From assembly GCA_023402075.1 (NCBI GenBank), contig JAEXCS010000040.1:127535-191534 (forward strand): DNA of 64,000 bases, written 5' to 3'. Of this stretch, positions 32,805-42,120 are shown in pieces. Made by a program: the position numbers and the translations under genes. How positions within the stretch are numbered: the stretch's first letter is position 1; every line of letters starts with the position of its first letter. The stretch is from Bacillota bacterium. Its GTDB lineage: Bacteria > Bacillota > Clostridia > Oscillospirales > Oscillospiraceae. Below the pieces are notes generated by a model. The model was given only the letters and a program-made list of their open reading frames with translations. It searched no databases and was not told the DNA's origin.

Positions 32805-34074
32805 ACAAAGCTGGAACAAAAGCAAGGTACTGTATGTGGTTCTTTCCGTTTTGTTCTCCTGTGCCATCTGGCTGTATGTGGACAGCATCAACAACCCCGA
32901 AAAGGAGAAGACCATCAGTGATATTCCTATCGAATACGTCGGGTCCGACACCATTCTTGCTGATCGAGGCCTGATGCTTCTGCCGGAAAGCGACCAGACT
33001 ATGACGCTGACGATTAAGGCGCGGCGGCTGATTCTGGCAAGACTGGACCCCGATAAAATCCGCATTCAGGCGAATCTGTCCGACATTACCGCCACCGGGT
33101 CCCATAACGTGAGTTATACGGTGCGCTATCCCAGCAATATTCCGAGAGACGCTGTCTCCTATTCCAATACATCCTATGCCGCTCATGTTGAAATTGGGGA
33201 ACTGTATCGGCGAAATGTAGATATCCGCTGCACGCTGACAGGCACCGTGGCGGAGGGGTATATTGCCGGAGAGCTTCGGCTGGAGCCGGAGACGCTGGAA
33301 TTGCGCGGCCCGCGTACCGAAGTGGACGCGGTGGCCTATGCCAAGGTAACACTTGCCGTGGACAACGCCGCGGAAACCGTGTCCAGAGCGCTGGACTATG
33401 AGCTTTATGACGAGGCCGGACAGTTGATTGAGGACACCTCAAACCTGCGCGCCACCTCCGATCAGATTCAGGTGACGCTGCCTGTGAATGTGGAGAAGGA
33501 GCTTCCCCTTCGGGTAAACTTTATTGAGGCAGCGGGGGCGAGAATTCAGAATCTGGATTATTCCATTACCCCCGCCAGCATTACGGTTTCCGGCGCGGCA
33601 GAGCTTTTGAAAGACGTGGAGTATATCACGCTGGACGACTTCGATCTGGCGGAATTTGTGGGCCCCTCCACCTATCGGTATACCATCAATGTCCCCGCGG
33701 GCTGCGAAAATCTCAGCGGCGCTGTCCGTGCAACTATGACGGTCCGATTTAAGGACATGGCCTCCGCTGATTTCAATGCCGTGAATTTCACGTGTGAAAA
33801 CGTTCCGGAAGGGAAAACTGTAACCATCCTGACCTCCGAGCTGCCTGTGTCCCTGCGGGGAACCGCGGCGGATATGGCGTCTGTCACGGTGGAGGACATC
33901 ACGGTGACGGCGGATTTGACCGATATTCTCGCCGCTGGCGGAAGCTATACGGTCCCCGCAAAAATCACCGTGAACAACAGCGCGGACGTGGGCGTGATGG
34001 GTGAATATCAGGTGAAAATCACTATTTCAGACGACACCGGACAGGAAGAACCGCCTGATCCCACAATTCCTTAA
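32791..34074 (+). CDS. cdaR: CdaR, YbbR-like regulator of CdaA
   Basis: A 427-residue protein with one N-terminal membrane helix (about residues 12-30; VLYVVLSVLFSCAIWLYVD) and an extracytoplasmic part made of repeated YbbR domains. The conserved IPIEYVG segment follows the helix, and repeats such as VEIGELYRRNVDIRC and LELRGPRTEVDAV recur along the chain. CdaR binds CdaA and modulates c-di-AMP production. It overlaps the end of cdaA and is followed after 32 bases by an RseC-like gene. Confidence 0.93.
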   Translation: MENNKQSWNKSKVLYVVLSVLFSCAIWLYVDSINNPEKEKTISDIPIEYVGSDTILADRGLMLLPESDQTMTLTIKARRLILARLDPDKIRIQANLSDITATGSHNVSYTVRYPSNIPRDAVSYSNTSYAAHVEIGELYRRNVDIRCTLTGTVAEGYIAGELRLEPETLELRGPRTEVDAVAYAKVTLAVDNAAETVSRALDYELYDEAGQLIEDTSNLRATSDQIQVTLPVNVEKELPLRVNFIEAAGARIQNLDYSITPASITVSGAAELLKDVEYITLDDFDLAEFVGPSTYRYTINVPAGCENLSGAVRATMTVRFKDMASADFNAVNFTCENVPEGKTVTILTSELPVSLRGTAADMASVTVEDITVTADLTDILAAGGSYTVPAKITVNNSADVGVMGEYQVKITISDDTGQEEPPDPTIP

Positions 34075-34106
34075 CGTAAACAATCAGCGGATTTAGGAGC
34101 GATCAT

Positions 34107-34514
34107 ATGACACAAATTGCAACAATTGAAAAACTGCTGGATACGAACCATGCTGAAATTTCCGTGGCCCGCCAGTCCGCCTGCGGACACGACTGCGAGG
34201 AATGCGCGGGCTGCGGCGTTTCCGGTGCGTCGGTTTATGCCAGGGCAAAAAACTCCATTGGGGCAAGGCCGGGGCAGAAGGTGGTGGTGGAAAGCAGCAC
34301 CAAAAATATCATTGGCATTCTCCTGCTGGTCTATATGGTTCCGGTGGTTCTGTTTTTCCTTGGATATGCGCTGGGGGGATTTTTCGCCACGGCGGCGGCA
34401 CGGTATACCACGGCAGTCATTGCCTTTGTGCTGGGTATGATTCCGGCTGCGCTCTATGACCGCCGTCTGCGGCGGCAGGGCGGCATGGAATTTACCATTG
34501 TCAGGCTGTTTTAA
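34107..34514 (+). CDS. SoxR-reducing system RseC-like membrane protein
   Basis: A 135-residue protein with an N-terminal cysteine cluster (ACGHDCEECAGCG, about residues 25-37) and two central membrane helices (about 70-110), the plan of RseC/MucC proteins that occur with Rnf electron-transport systems or alone in clostridia. The four cysteines could hold a metal or iron-sulfur centre. The function here is not established. It starts 32 bases after cdaR. Confidence 0.85.
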   Translation: MTQIATIEKLLDTNHAEISVARQSACGHDCEECAGCGVSGASVYARAKNSIGARPGQKVVVESSTKNIIGILLLVYMVPVVLFFLGYALGGFFATAAARYTTAVIAFVLGMIPAALYDRRLRRQGGMEFTIVRLF

Positions 34515-34525
34515 GCCGGGGCGCG

Positions 34526-35425
34526 ATGTTTGGTTATGTCAGGCCCCCACTGGATCTGCTTCCCGCTGAGGAGCAGGAGCGGTTCCGCAGGGCCTACTGC
34601 GGACTGTGCCACACCTTGCACCGCCGTTGCGGCCTTCCCGCCCGGTTCATTCTGAACTATGACTTTACGTTTCTGGCCATCCTGCTTTCAGGAGGGGAGG
34701 AGTCGGAAACCCGCTGCCAACGGTGCGTGGCAAGTCCCCTGAAGAAAAGAACGTGCTGCGGCGAGCACCCCGCGCTGGATTTGGCGGCGGACGAGAGCGT
34801 GATTCTTGCCTACTGGCAGACGAAAGACGGCGTGGCTGACCACGGGTTTTGGAAGGGGCTTAAATACCGCGCGGCGGCGGAGGCCCTGAAGAGCGGCTAT
34901 CGAAAAGCCGCCGCCGCCCGACCAGACTTTGACCGTGTAACTCGGGAGCAGCTTGGTCGGCTTGCAGAATTGGAGCGGGAGAAGTCCCCTTCTCTGGACG
35001 CTCCGGCGGATGCGTTTGCCCAAATTTTAGCCGCTGCCGCCGACGAGGCGGAGGACGGGTTGCTGCGCCGCATTCTCCATCAGCTCTTATACCATCTGGG
35101 CCGCTGGGTCTATCTGACGGATGCGGCGGACGACCTGAAGGAGGATGCCCTTTCCGGAAATTACAATCCGCTGATCTACCGTTATGGACTGACTGACGGC
35201 GCGTGGACGCCGGAGAGCCGGGAAGCCTTTACAAAGACGCTGGATCACTCCGTCCGCCTGCTTGCCACGGCCTATGAGCTGTGGGATTTCGGGTGTTGGA
35301 CCCCTATTTTGGAGCAGACCGTTTATACAGGCCTGTTTCAGGTGGGAAAAGCGGTGCTTTCAGGCACGTACCGGGCAGGCAGCTCGGCGCGTAAGAAAGA
35401 CAGAAAAGTTGAGGAAACCACATGA
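34526..35425 (+). CDS. DUF5685 family protein
   Basis: A 299-residue cytosolic, mostly helical protein. It begins MFGYVRPPLDLLP with AYCGLCHTL, which is characteristic of DUF5685. A set of cysteines (CGLC, CQRC, TCCGEH) at residues 30-85 looks metal-binding, and the C-terminal half contains YLTDAADDLKEDALSGNYNP, reminiscent of helical prenyl-transferase-like folds. The function is unknown. It overlaps the following J-domain gene by four bases, so the two products probably work together. Confidence 0.82.
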   Translation: MFGYVRPPLDLLPAEEQERFRRAYCGLCHTLHRRCGLPARFILNYDFTFLAILLSGGEESETRCQRCVASPLKKRTCCGEHPALDLAADESVILAYWQTKDGVADHGFWKGLKYRAAAEALKSGYRKAAAARPDFDRVTREQLGRLAELEREKSPSLDAPADAFAQILAAAADEAEDGLLRRILHQLLYHLGRWVYLTDAADDLKEDALSGNYNPLIYRYGLTDGAWTPESREAFTKTLDHSVRLLATAYELWDFGCWTPILEQTVYTGLFQVGKAVLSGTYRAGSSARKKDRKVEETT

Positions 35426-36069
35426 ACGATCCCTATCAGATTCTCGGCGTTCCCGAATCCGCATCGGATGCGGAAGTGAAAAAAGCATATTTGGAGCTGG
35501 CGCGGAAGTATCATCCCGACAACTACCACGATAATCCCTTGGCAGATCTTGCTCAGGAGAAGATGAAGGAGATCAACGCTGCCTATGAGGAAGTAAGTAA
35601 GCGGCGGGGCAGCGGACGAAGCAGCAGCACAAGCCGCCCAACCTCCGGCTACTCCGGGGGGTATGGGTACGGCTATGGTGGAGGCGGCTCTGCCCAGCAG
35701 TCGTCCCAAAGCTCCGTTTTGCAGCAGGTTCGCATGGCAGTTAACTCCGGGGATTTGAGCCGGGCGGAGGCCCTGCTTGCAAATTACGCCGACCACAACG
35801 CGGAGTGGAACTTTCTTCGGGGTGCGGTGTGCTACCGCCGGGGCTGGCTGGACGAGGCACGGCGATATTATGAAACCGCTACCCGGATGGACCCGGGCAA
35901 CCGGGAATACCGGCAGGCACTGGAATTTATGGATAACGCCGGAACGTCGGCTTACAGTCCGCAGGGCGGCTTTGGGATGGAGCAGTGCGGAAACGCCGGG
36001 CTTTGCCAGCAGCTTTGCTGCACGTATCTTTTGTGCAACGGCTGCGGCCTTGGGTTCCGCTGCCTGTAA
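35422..36069 (+). CDS. J-domain (DnaJ-like) protein with Cys-rich tail
   Basis: A 215-residue protein. An N-terminal J domain (DPYQILGVPESASDAEVKKA, HPD in KYHPDNYHDN near residue 31) is followed by a Gly/Ser/Tyr-rich linker (about 60-95), a TPR-like helical segment, and a cysteine-rich end (CQQLCCTYLLCNGCGLGFRC). It is not a full DnaJ, as the zinc-finger and C-terminal substrate domains are missing. It would recruit DnaK, perhaps for the DUF5685 partner encoded just upstream. Confidence 0.87.
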   Translation: MNDPYQILGVPESASDAEVKKAYLELARKYHPDNYHDNPLADLAQEKMKEINAAYEEVSKRRGSGRSSSTSRPTSGYSGGYGYGYGGGGSAQQSSQSSVLQQVRMAVNSGDLSRAEALLANYADHNAEWNFLRGAVCYRRGWLDEARRYYETATRMDPGNREYRQALEFMDNAGTSAYSPQGGFGMEQCGNAGLCQQLCCTYLLCNGCGLGFRCL

Positions 36070-36099
36070 GGCGCGGTTTTTGATAGGGAGGGAACAGAA

Positions 36100-36978
36100 G
36101 TGATTAAGAGTATGACCGGCTACGGCCGGGCGAGAAAAACACTTGAAAACAGGGACATCACCGTAGAGGTCCGGTCCGTTAACAACCGGTATCTGGACTG
36201 CACAGTGAAGCTGCCAAGGGCCTACGTTTTTGCGGAGGATGCCGTGCGCAAGCATGTGCAGCAGGCTGTTTCAAGGGGGAAAGTGGATATCCTTTTCAGT
36301 ATTGATTCCACAGGGGCGGACACGGCCAAGGTGACGGTGGATCGTGGCCTTGCAGAGAGCTATGCCTCTGCGTTGAGGGAGCTTGCGGAACTCTGCGGAA
36401 CCGAAGCCAAAATCTATCCCGAGACGCTGGCCCGGTTTCCCGACGTTCTGAATGTGACTAAGGCGGAGGAGGATTTGGACGCGCTGGGCGCGGATATCTG
36501 CCTGGTGCTGGATGAAGCGCTGTCCGCGTACAATACCATGCGGGCTTTGGAGGGCGAAAAGCTGGCCGCCGACATTGGCGGACGGCTGGACGCAATCGAG
36601 ACGTTGACCAAGCGGGTGGAAGAGCGCTCTCCCGAGACGGTGGCGGAGTATCGCCGGAAGCTGACAGCCCGGATGGAGGAGGTTTTGCAAAGCGCATCCA
36701 TCGATCCTCAGCGAATTTTGACCGAGGCCGCGATTTACAGCGACAAAGTGGCTGTGGATGAGGAGACGGTTCGCCTGCGCAGCCACCTGTCCCAGCTTCG
36801 GGAGATGCTGCGCTCCGACGAACCAATGGGACGAAAGATGGACTTTCTGATTCAGGAGGTCAACCGGGAGTCCAACACCATTGGCTCCAAGTGCTGCGAT
36901 GTTTCTATCGCGCAGGTGGCGGTGGACCTGAAGGCGGAGGTAGAAAAAATCCGCGAGCAGGTCCAGAACGTGGAGTAA
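36100..36978 (+). CDS. yicC: YicC family endoribonuclease
   Basis: A 292-residue protein with the YicC N-terminal pattern IKSMTGYGRA and VEVRSVNNRYLDCTVKLPR, and the C-terminal DUF1732 block (SHLSQLREML, GRKMDFLIQEVNRESNTIGSK). YicC enzymes cleave RNA and affect stress and sporulation-related mRNAs. The start is a GTG after AGGGAGG. It opens the conserved yicC-remA-gmk-rpoZ-priA-def-fmt cluster. Confidence 0.95.
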   Translation: MIKSMTGYGRARKTLENRDITVEVRSVNNRYLDCTVKLPRAYVFAEDAVRKHVQQAVSRGKVDILFSIDSTGADTAKVTVDRGLAESYASALRELAELCGTEAKIYPETLARFPDVLNVTKAEEDLDALGADICLVLDEALSAYNTMRALEGEKLAADIGGRLDAIETLTKRVEERSPETVAEYRRKLTARMEEVLQSASIDPQRILTEAAIYSDKVAVDEETVRLRSHLSQLREMLRSDEPMGRKMDFLIQEVNRESNTIGSKCCDVSIAQVAVDLKAEVEKIREQVQNVE

Positions 36979-36982
36979 GGCC

Positions 36983-37240
36983 GTGAAGCTCATCAACATC
37001 GGCTTTGGAAGCCTGATATCCGCGGACCGTCTGGTGGCGGTAGTCAGTCCGGATTCCGCGCCGGTGAAGCGCCTGATTCAGGAGTCCCGGGAGCGGGGAA
37101 TGCTGATCGACGCGACCTACGGGCGGAAAACCGCCTCAATTTTTGTCATGGACAGCGACCATGTGGTCCTTTCTGCACTGCCGGTGGAAAAGCTGGCTGG
37201 GCGGCTGGGGACTGAAATCCCGAAGGAAGAGGAAGAATAG
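36983..37240 (+). CDS. remA: RemA family DNA-binding regulator (DUF370)
   Basis: An 85-residue RemA/DUF370 protein: LINIGFGSLISADRLVAVVS at the N-terminus, SAPVKRLIQESRERGMLIDA centrally, and GRKTASIFVMDSDHVVLSA. In B. subtilis RemA is a ring-forming DNA binder that activates matrix and osmoprotection genes; matrix targets may not exist here. The start is a GTG four bases after the yicC stop. It lies between yicC and gmk as in Bacillus. Confidence 0.94.
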   Translation: MKLINIGFGSLISADRLVAVVSPDSAPVKRLIQESRERGMLIDATYGRKTASIFVMDSDHVVLSALPVEKLAGRLGTEIPKEEEE

Positions 37241-37241
37241 G

Positions 37242-37838
37242 ATGCAAAAGGGAAAGACTTTCATTATTTCAGGGCCCTCCGGGGTGGGAAAGAGCACGGT
37301 TTTAAAGGCGCTTTTGGAAAAGCGCTCCAATCTGTACTTTTCCATCTCTGCCACAACCCGGGAGCCGCGTCCCGGTGAGGTGGACGGTGTGCACTACCGG
37401 TATATGGACGTGGACGCGTTCCGGGAGCGAATCGCCAACGAGGAGTTCTTGGAATACGCCGAGTATGTAGGAAACTTCTATGGCACGCCGAAGAAATATG
37501 TGGACGAAGCCATGGATGCCGGGCAGGACGTGATTCTGGACATTGAGATTCAGGGTGCATTACAGGTGTGCGATAAGCGGCCGGGAACGCCCCGCATCTT
37601 CATCGCCCCGCCCTCATGGGCGGAGCTGGAGCGGCGGCTGACCGAGCGGGGAACCGACTCGCCAGAGAAGGTGCAAAAGCGCCTGCTGCGGGCCAAGGTG
37701 GAATTTCAAACAGCCCATACCTATGACTACTTTGTCATCAATGACACCGTAGAAACGGCAGTGGCGGAGCTGGACGCCATTATGACGGCCGAGCACTGCA
37801 AGCCCAGTGATCGTATGGAGATCATCAGCGCAAGATAA
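37242..37838 (+). CDS. gmk: Guanylate kinase
   Basis: A 198-residue GMP kinase. The P-loop is ISGPSGVGKSTVLKALLE near residues 8-25, the GMP-binding part has SATTREPRPGEVDGVHY and EFLEYAEYVGNFYGTPK, and RLTERGTDSPEKVQKRLLRA forms the lid. The ATG at 37242 follows the remA stop directly, with GGAAGAGGAAG upstream; an earlier in-frame start lies inside remA. The enzyme supplies GDP for nucleotide synthesis and is a known (p)ppGpp target in Firmicutes. Confidence 0.96.
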   Translation: MQKGKTFIISGPSGVGKSTVLKALLEKRSNLYFSISATTREPRPGEVDGVHYRYMDVDAFRERIANEEFLEYAEYVGNFYGTPKKYVDEAMDAGQDVILDIEIQGALQVCDKRPGTPRIFIAPPSWAELERRLTERGTDSPEKVQKRLLRAKVEFQTAHTYDYFVINDTVETAVAELDAIMTAEHCKPSDRMEIISAR

Positions 37839-37895
37839 GCGCTCGTTCATCAGGCGATTATTTTAAGCCGAAAGGCAGATAGGAAGAAATTTACC

Positions 37896-38141
37896 ATGAT
37901 GCTTTATCCTGCAATGACGAAACTGATCAGCTATATTCCCAACCGCTATATGCTGGTGAATGTGGTGGCCCGGAGAGCCCGCCAGATTTCCGAGGCCGCT
38001 GAAAGCTCCGGAGAACCGCTGTGCGAAAAGCCCGTGACGCTGGCCATTCATGAGGTGGCGGACGGGAAGCTGGATTCCCGGGGGATGAACTTGACTATCG
38101 CGGATAGCGATGCCGACCAGCAGAGGATGCCGCGGGAATAA
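37896..38141 (+). CDS. rpoZ: RNA polymerase omega subunit
   Basis: An 81-residue protein with the omega pattern PNRYMLVNVVARRARQI and the short conserved helix around PVTLAIHEVADGKL. Omega helps fold and assemble the beta-prime subunit. Position between gmk and priA is the standard one, although the coaBC gene often found in between is missing here. Two tandem ATG codons begin the frame. Confidence 0.93.
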   Translation: MMLYPAMTKLISYIPNRYMLVNVVARRARQISEAAESSGEPLCEKPVTLAIHEVADGKLDSRGMNLTIADSDADQQRMPRE

Positions 38142-38165
38142 TCCTGCGGACGGGGAGGGACGAGG

Positions 38166-40631
38166 ATGGAGCACTCAGAGATTGCAAAAGTGGCCGTCAG
38201 CGCGGCGACGTTTTCCATTGACCGGCCCTATGACTATCTGATCCCCCAACCCATGCTGGAAAATGCAAGGCCGGGAGTACGGGTGTCCGTGCCTTTCGGC
38301 AGAGGAAACCGAAGCTGCGAGGGCGTGATTCTGGCCCGGGAAACCGGGCCGAAACGTGCTGGTGCAAAGGCGCTTTCATCTGTGCTGGATGACGAACCGG
38401 TACTGGACGGCTGGGGCATGTCTTTGGCATTGTGGATGCGCCAGCGGTATTTCTGCACCATGTACGAGGCGGTGAAAACCATTCTTCCCGCGGGCCTGTG
38501 GTATCGCCTGCGGGAGATTTTTACCGTGGCGGAGGGGCTGAACCGTGCCACCGCAGGGAATCTCGCCGGGAAAATCAAACATGCGGAATCGGTGCTGGAC
38601 GCGGTTTTTGCCGCCGGAGGCAGCGCCGAGCTGTCACAGCTAAAGTCCGTCTGCGGCGAGGACGCAGAGCCGACGCTGCGGGCTTTGTGCAAAAAGAGTG
38701 TGCTGTCTTCCAGTGTCACCTCCACCCGGCGCGTAAGCGACAAGCTGCGCCGGATGGCGGAGCTGACCATGGACGGATCTGAAGCTTTGGCACTGGTGGA
38801 ACCCAGAAAAAAATCCGCGCCGATGCGCTACGAGGTGGTATTGCTGCTGAGCGCCACCGGCCGGGCCTCGGTGCGGGACATCTGTTATTTTACCGGAGCT
38901 TCCGTCCAGACCCTGAAGGGATTGGAGAAGTCCGGTATTGTGGCGTTTTCGGAGGAAGAGCGGCTTCGGATTCCGGAGCCGAAAGAGGTCGAACCCGGGC
39001 CGCCCATTGTCCTTAACGAGGAGCAGCAGTCCGCTTTTGAGCGGCTTCTTGCCCTAACGCAGTCCGGTAAGGCCGAGGCGGCGCTTTTACAGGGCGTTAC
39101 CGGCAGCGGAAAAACGCAAGTATACATCCGTCTGGCGCAGGAAGTTCTCAACCAAGGCAGATCTGTATTAGTTCTGGTGCCGGAAATTGTTCTGACGCCC
39201 CAGATGATGGAGAAGTTTTCTTCCTACTTCGGTGGATCAGTGGCCATGCTTCACAGCTCTCTGCGAATGACGGAACGGTATGACCAATGGAAGCGCATCC
39301 GCAGGGGAGAGGCCCGGCTGGTGCTGGGAACCCGGTCGGCGGTGTTTGCACCAGCGGTGAATCTGGGGCTTGTCATCATGGACGAGGAGCAGGAGGGAAG
39401 CTACGCGTCGGAAAACGCGCCCCGATACCACACCCGGGATGTGGCAAAATTCCGCTGCGCCCAAAGCGGCGCGGCTCTGGTGCTTGGCTCCGCCACCCCG
39501 GCGGTGGAAACCGCATGGAGCGCGAAGCAGGGACAGTATCACCACGAGCTGCTGCGCAGAAGGTATAACGAGCAAAGTCTGCCCGCCGTTGAGGTAGTGG
39601 ATCTGCGGCAGGAGATTAAGGCGGGAAATTCCGGCGCCCTCAGCGAACCTCTGCGGCGAGAGCTTCAGGAAAATCTGGAGCGGGGAGAGCAGAGCATTCT
39701 GTTTCTGAATCGCCGGGGCAACAGTCGGATGCTGGTATGCGGAGAGTGCGGCAGCGTTCCAGCCTGCCCAAGGTGCAGCGTTTCCATGACCTATCACTCC
39801 GCCAACGGGCGGCTCATGTGCCATTACTGTGGGCATTCCCGCCCGGCCAGCGACGTCTGTCCGGAGTGCGGCGGTATTATGAAGCACATCGGGGCCGGAA
39901 CCCAACGGGTGGAAGAGGAACTGCGGGATTTGTTTCCCGGCGTGGGCGTTTTGAGAATGGACGCGGACACCGCCGGCGGGGATCATGAAACGCTCCTCGG
40001 TCGGTTTGAGCGGGAGCGGATTCCTATTCTGCTGGGAACCCAGATGGTGGCTAAGGGCCTTGATTTTGAAAATGTGACGCTGGTGGGCGTACTCAGCGCC
40101 GACGCGTCTTTGTATATGGACAATTACCGCGCCGCCGAGCGCACGTTCAGCCTGCTCACGCAGGTAGTGGGCCGTGCAGGCCGGGGCGGAAAGAGTGGCC
40201 GGGCGGTCATCCAGACCTACACGCCCGGCAACGAGGTGATTCAGAGCGCTGCATCGCAGGATTACGAACGATTTTACGAGAGTGAAATTGCTCTGCGTCG
40301 GATACGCCGCTATCCGCCCTTTGCAGACCTTTTTACCTTCACTGTCTCGGGAGGAGACGAGGGCGCAGTGCTCCGCGCGGCGATGGCCCTGCGGGACGAG
40401 CTGGGGACGCTGATGGCGGACCCGGCGGTGCGGGGAACAGAACCGGAGATTTTAGGCCCCGCGCCCGCGCCGGTGCTGAAGGTGAACAACCGGTTTCGCT
40501 ATCGGATATTTCTCTCCGGCAAAAATGACAAGCCAACCCGCGACCGGGCGGCATGGCTTGTGCGCGAGTTTGGAAAGCGGCGGGAAAACCGGGGCCTGAA
40601 CCTGTTTGCAGACTGCAACGCAATGGATTGA
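38166..40631 (+). CDS. priA: Primosomal protein N' (replication restart helicase)
   Basis: An 821-residue PriA of normal size. An N-terminal DNA-binding domain starts with AKVAVSAATFSIDRPYDYL. Walker A is GVTGSGKTQVYIRLA near residue 310, the DEAD-type box is MDEEQEGSY (DEEQ rather than DEEH), and a zinc-binding insertion spans about 525-580 with paired cysteines such as CGECGS, CPRC, CHYC and CPEC. Helicase motif VVGRAGRGGKSGRA follows. It restarts stalled replication forks. Confidence 0.96.
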   Translation: MEHSEIAKVAVSAATFSIDRPYDYLIPQPMLENARPGVRVSVPFGRGNRSCEGVILARETGPKRAGAKALSSVLDDEPVLDGWGMSLALWMRQRYFCTMYEAVKTILPAGLWYRLREIFTVAEGLNRATAGNLAGKIKHAESVLDAVFAAGGSAELSQLKSVCGEDAEPTLRALCKKSVLSSSVTSTRRVSDKLRRMAELTMDGSEALALVEPRKKSAPMRYEVVLLLSATGRASVRDICYFTGASVQTLKGLEKSGIVAFSEEERLRIPEPKEVEPGPPIVLNEEQQSAFERLLALTQSGKAEAALLQGVTGSGKTQVYIRLAQEVLNQGRSVLVLVPEIVLTPQMMEKFSSYFGGSVAMLHSSLRMTERYDQWKRIRRGEARLVLGTRSAVFAPAVNLGLVIMDEEQEGSYASENAPRYHTRDVAKFRCAQSGAALVLGSATPAVETAWSAKQGQYHHELLRRRYNEQSLPAVEVVDLRQEIKAGNSGALSEPLRRELQENLERGEQSILFLNRRGNSRMLVCGECGSVPACPRCSVSMTYHSANGRLMCHYCGHSRPASDVCPECGGIMKHIGAGTQRVEEELRDLFPGVGVLRMDADTAGGDHETLLGRFERERIPILLGTQMVAKGLDFENVTLVGVLSADASLYMDNYRAAERTFSLLTQVVGRAGRGGKSGRAVIQTYTPGNEVIQSAASQDYERFYESEIALRRIRRYPPFADLFTFTVSGGDEGAVLRAAMALRDELGTLMADPAVRGTEPEILGPAPAPVLKVNNRFRYRIFLSGKNDKPTRDRAAWLVREFGKRRENRGLNLFADCNAMD

Positions 40632-40659
40632 TTGCGATTTTCGATTGGAGGACAACGCA

Positions 40660-41184
40660 ATGGCTTTGAGAAGAATTATAGAGGCGGGGGACGATTCCCT
40701 GCTGAAGAAGAGCCGCCCTGTGACGGAGTTCAACGGGCGCCTGCGCCAACTGCTGGACGACATGGCGGAAACGCTGACCGACGCCAGGGGGGCAGGTCTT
40801 GCCGCACCGCAGGTGGGCGTTTTGCGTCGGGTTTGCCTGGTGCTGGACGAGGAATCCGAGGAGTATATTGAACTGATTAACCCGGAAATCATTTTTCAGG
40901 AAGGCGAGCAGACGGGCCTTGAAGGCTGCCTGAGCCTGCCGGGAAAATGGGGTGTGGTCACCCGGCCCGACCATGTGCGGGTGCGGGCGCAGGACCGCGC
41001 GGGAAATTGGTTTGAGGTGGAGGGCGAGGGCCTGACCGCCCGAGCCTTCTGCCATGAGATTGAACATCTGGACGGACACCTGTTCTCCGAGTACGTGGAT
41101 CATTTTCTGACAGATGAAGAGCTGTCGGAGTATTTGGAGTCTGAGGGGACCGAAGAGGACGAAAACGCGGAACCGGAGGCGTAA
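40660..41184 (+). CDS. def: Peptide deformylase
   Basis: A 174-residue metalloenzyme with all three motifs: GAGLAAPQVG (about residues 44-53), EGCLSLPG (about 88-95) and HEIEHLDG (about 130-137), where the Cys and two His bind the metal. It removes the formyl group from nascent proteins and sits next to fmt, which adds it to initiator tRNA. The ATG at 40660 follows GGAGGACAACGCA; an upstream in-frame codon at 40606 lies in priA. Confidence 0.95.
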   Translation: MALRRIIEAGDDSLLKKSRPVTEFNGRLRQLLDDMAETLTDARGAGLAAPQVGVLRRVCLVLDEESEEYIELINPEIIFQEGEQTGLEGCLSLPGKWGVVTRPDHVRVRAQDRAGNWFEVEGEGLTARAFCHEIEHLDGHLFSEYVDHFLTDEELSEYLESEGTEEDENAEPEA

Positions 41185-41189
41185 CGCTG

Positions 41190-42107
41190 ATGCGCGTGTT
41201 ATTTATGGGAACTCCCGAATTTGCGGTGGCTTCTTTACGGAGACTGGTGGAGGACGGACATGAGATTTGCGGAGTCATCACACAGCCGGACAAGCCTAAA
41301 AACCGGGGTATGAAGCTGATTCCAACACCTGTCAAGGAATATTCCATGACGCTTAATCTTGATGTGTTTCAGCCGCAGAAGGCCCGGGACGGCGAAGCCA
41401 TGGAGCTTGTGCGCCGCCTGAAGCCGGAGTTGATTGTGGCCGCAGCCTACGGGAAAATTTTGCCGGAGGAACTGCTGAACTATCCGAAATACGGCTCTAT
41501 CAACGTCCACTCGTCTTTGCTGCCCCAATATCGGGGCGCGGCCCCCATCAACTGGGCAATTTTAAACGGTGACGGGGAAACGGGCGTGTCTATTATGTAT
41601 ATGGTGGACAAGCTGGACGCGGGAGACGTAATTTGTAAAATTAAAACACCTATTGGATTGGACGAGGACGCGCAGGCTCTGACCGCCCGTCTGGCCGAGT
41701 TGGGGGCAGAGGCATTAAGCGGAGCGATTTCAGCCATTGAAACCGGAACTGCAATCCCCACCGCGCAGGATGAGAACACGGCCACCTATGCGCCAATGCT
41801 TTCCCGTGAGTTGTCTCCCATTGACTGGACGAAAAGCGCTCATGCCGTCAACTGTCAGATTCGCGGACTGATTCCCTGGCCTGCTGCCTCCGCAGTGGTA
41901 GGCGGGCGGGCAATGAAGATTTTCCGCTCTCTGGAAACAGGGGAGGAAACCTCCGCCGAACCGGGTACACTGCTTTCCGCTGATAAGCGGGGGATTTTCA
42001 TTGCCTGTGGAGATGGCAAGGTTCTTTGCTTGACAGAGATACAGGCAGATGGAGGAAAGCGAATGCCTGTTGCCGACTATTTGCGCGGTCATCCTATCCA
42101 ACTTTGA
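41190..42107 (+). CDS. fmt: Methionyl-tRNA formyltransferase
   Basis: A 305-residue enzyme: MRVLFMGTPEFAVASLRRLV at the N-terminus, GVITQPDKPKNRG, the active-site segment INVHSSLLPQYRGAAPINWA near residues 108-127, and a C-terminal OB-like domain. It formylates Met-tRNA(fMet). It begins five bases after def. The usual fmt-rsmB linkage is interrupted here by a metallopeptidase gene of the YugP family. Confidence 0.96.
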   Translation: MRVLFMGTPEFAVASLRRLVEDGHEICGVITQPDKPKNRGMKLIPTPVKEYSMTLNLDVFQPQKARDGEAMELVRRLKPELIVAAAYGKILPEELLNYPKYGSINVHSSLLPQYRGAAPINWAILNGDGETGVSIMYMVDKLDAGDVICKIKTPIGLDEDAQALTARLAELGAEALSGAISAIETGTAIPTAQDENTATYAPMLSRELSPIDWTKSAHAVNCQIRGLIPWPAASAVVGGRAMKIFRSLETGEETSAEPGTLLSADKRGIFIACGDGKVLCLTEIQADGGKRMPVADYLRGHPIQL

Positions 42108-42120
42108 AACGAGGAATTTG

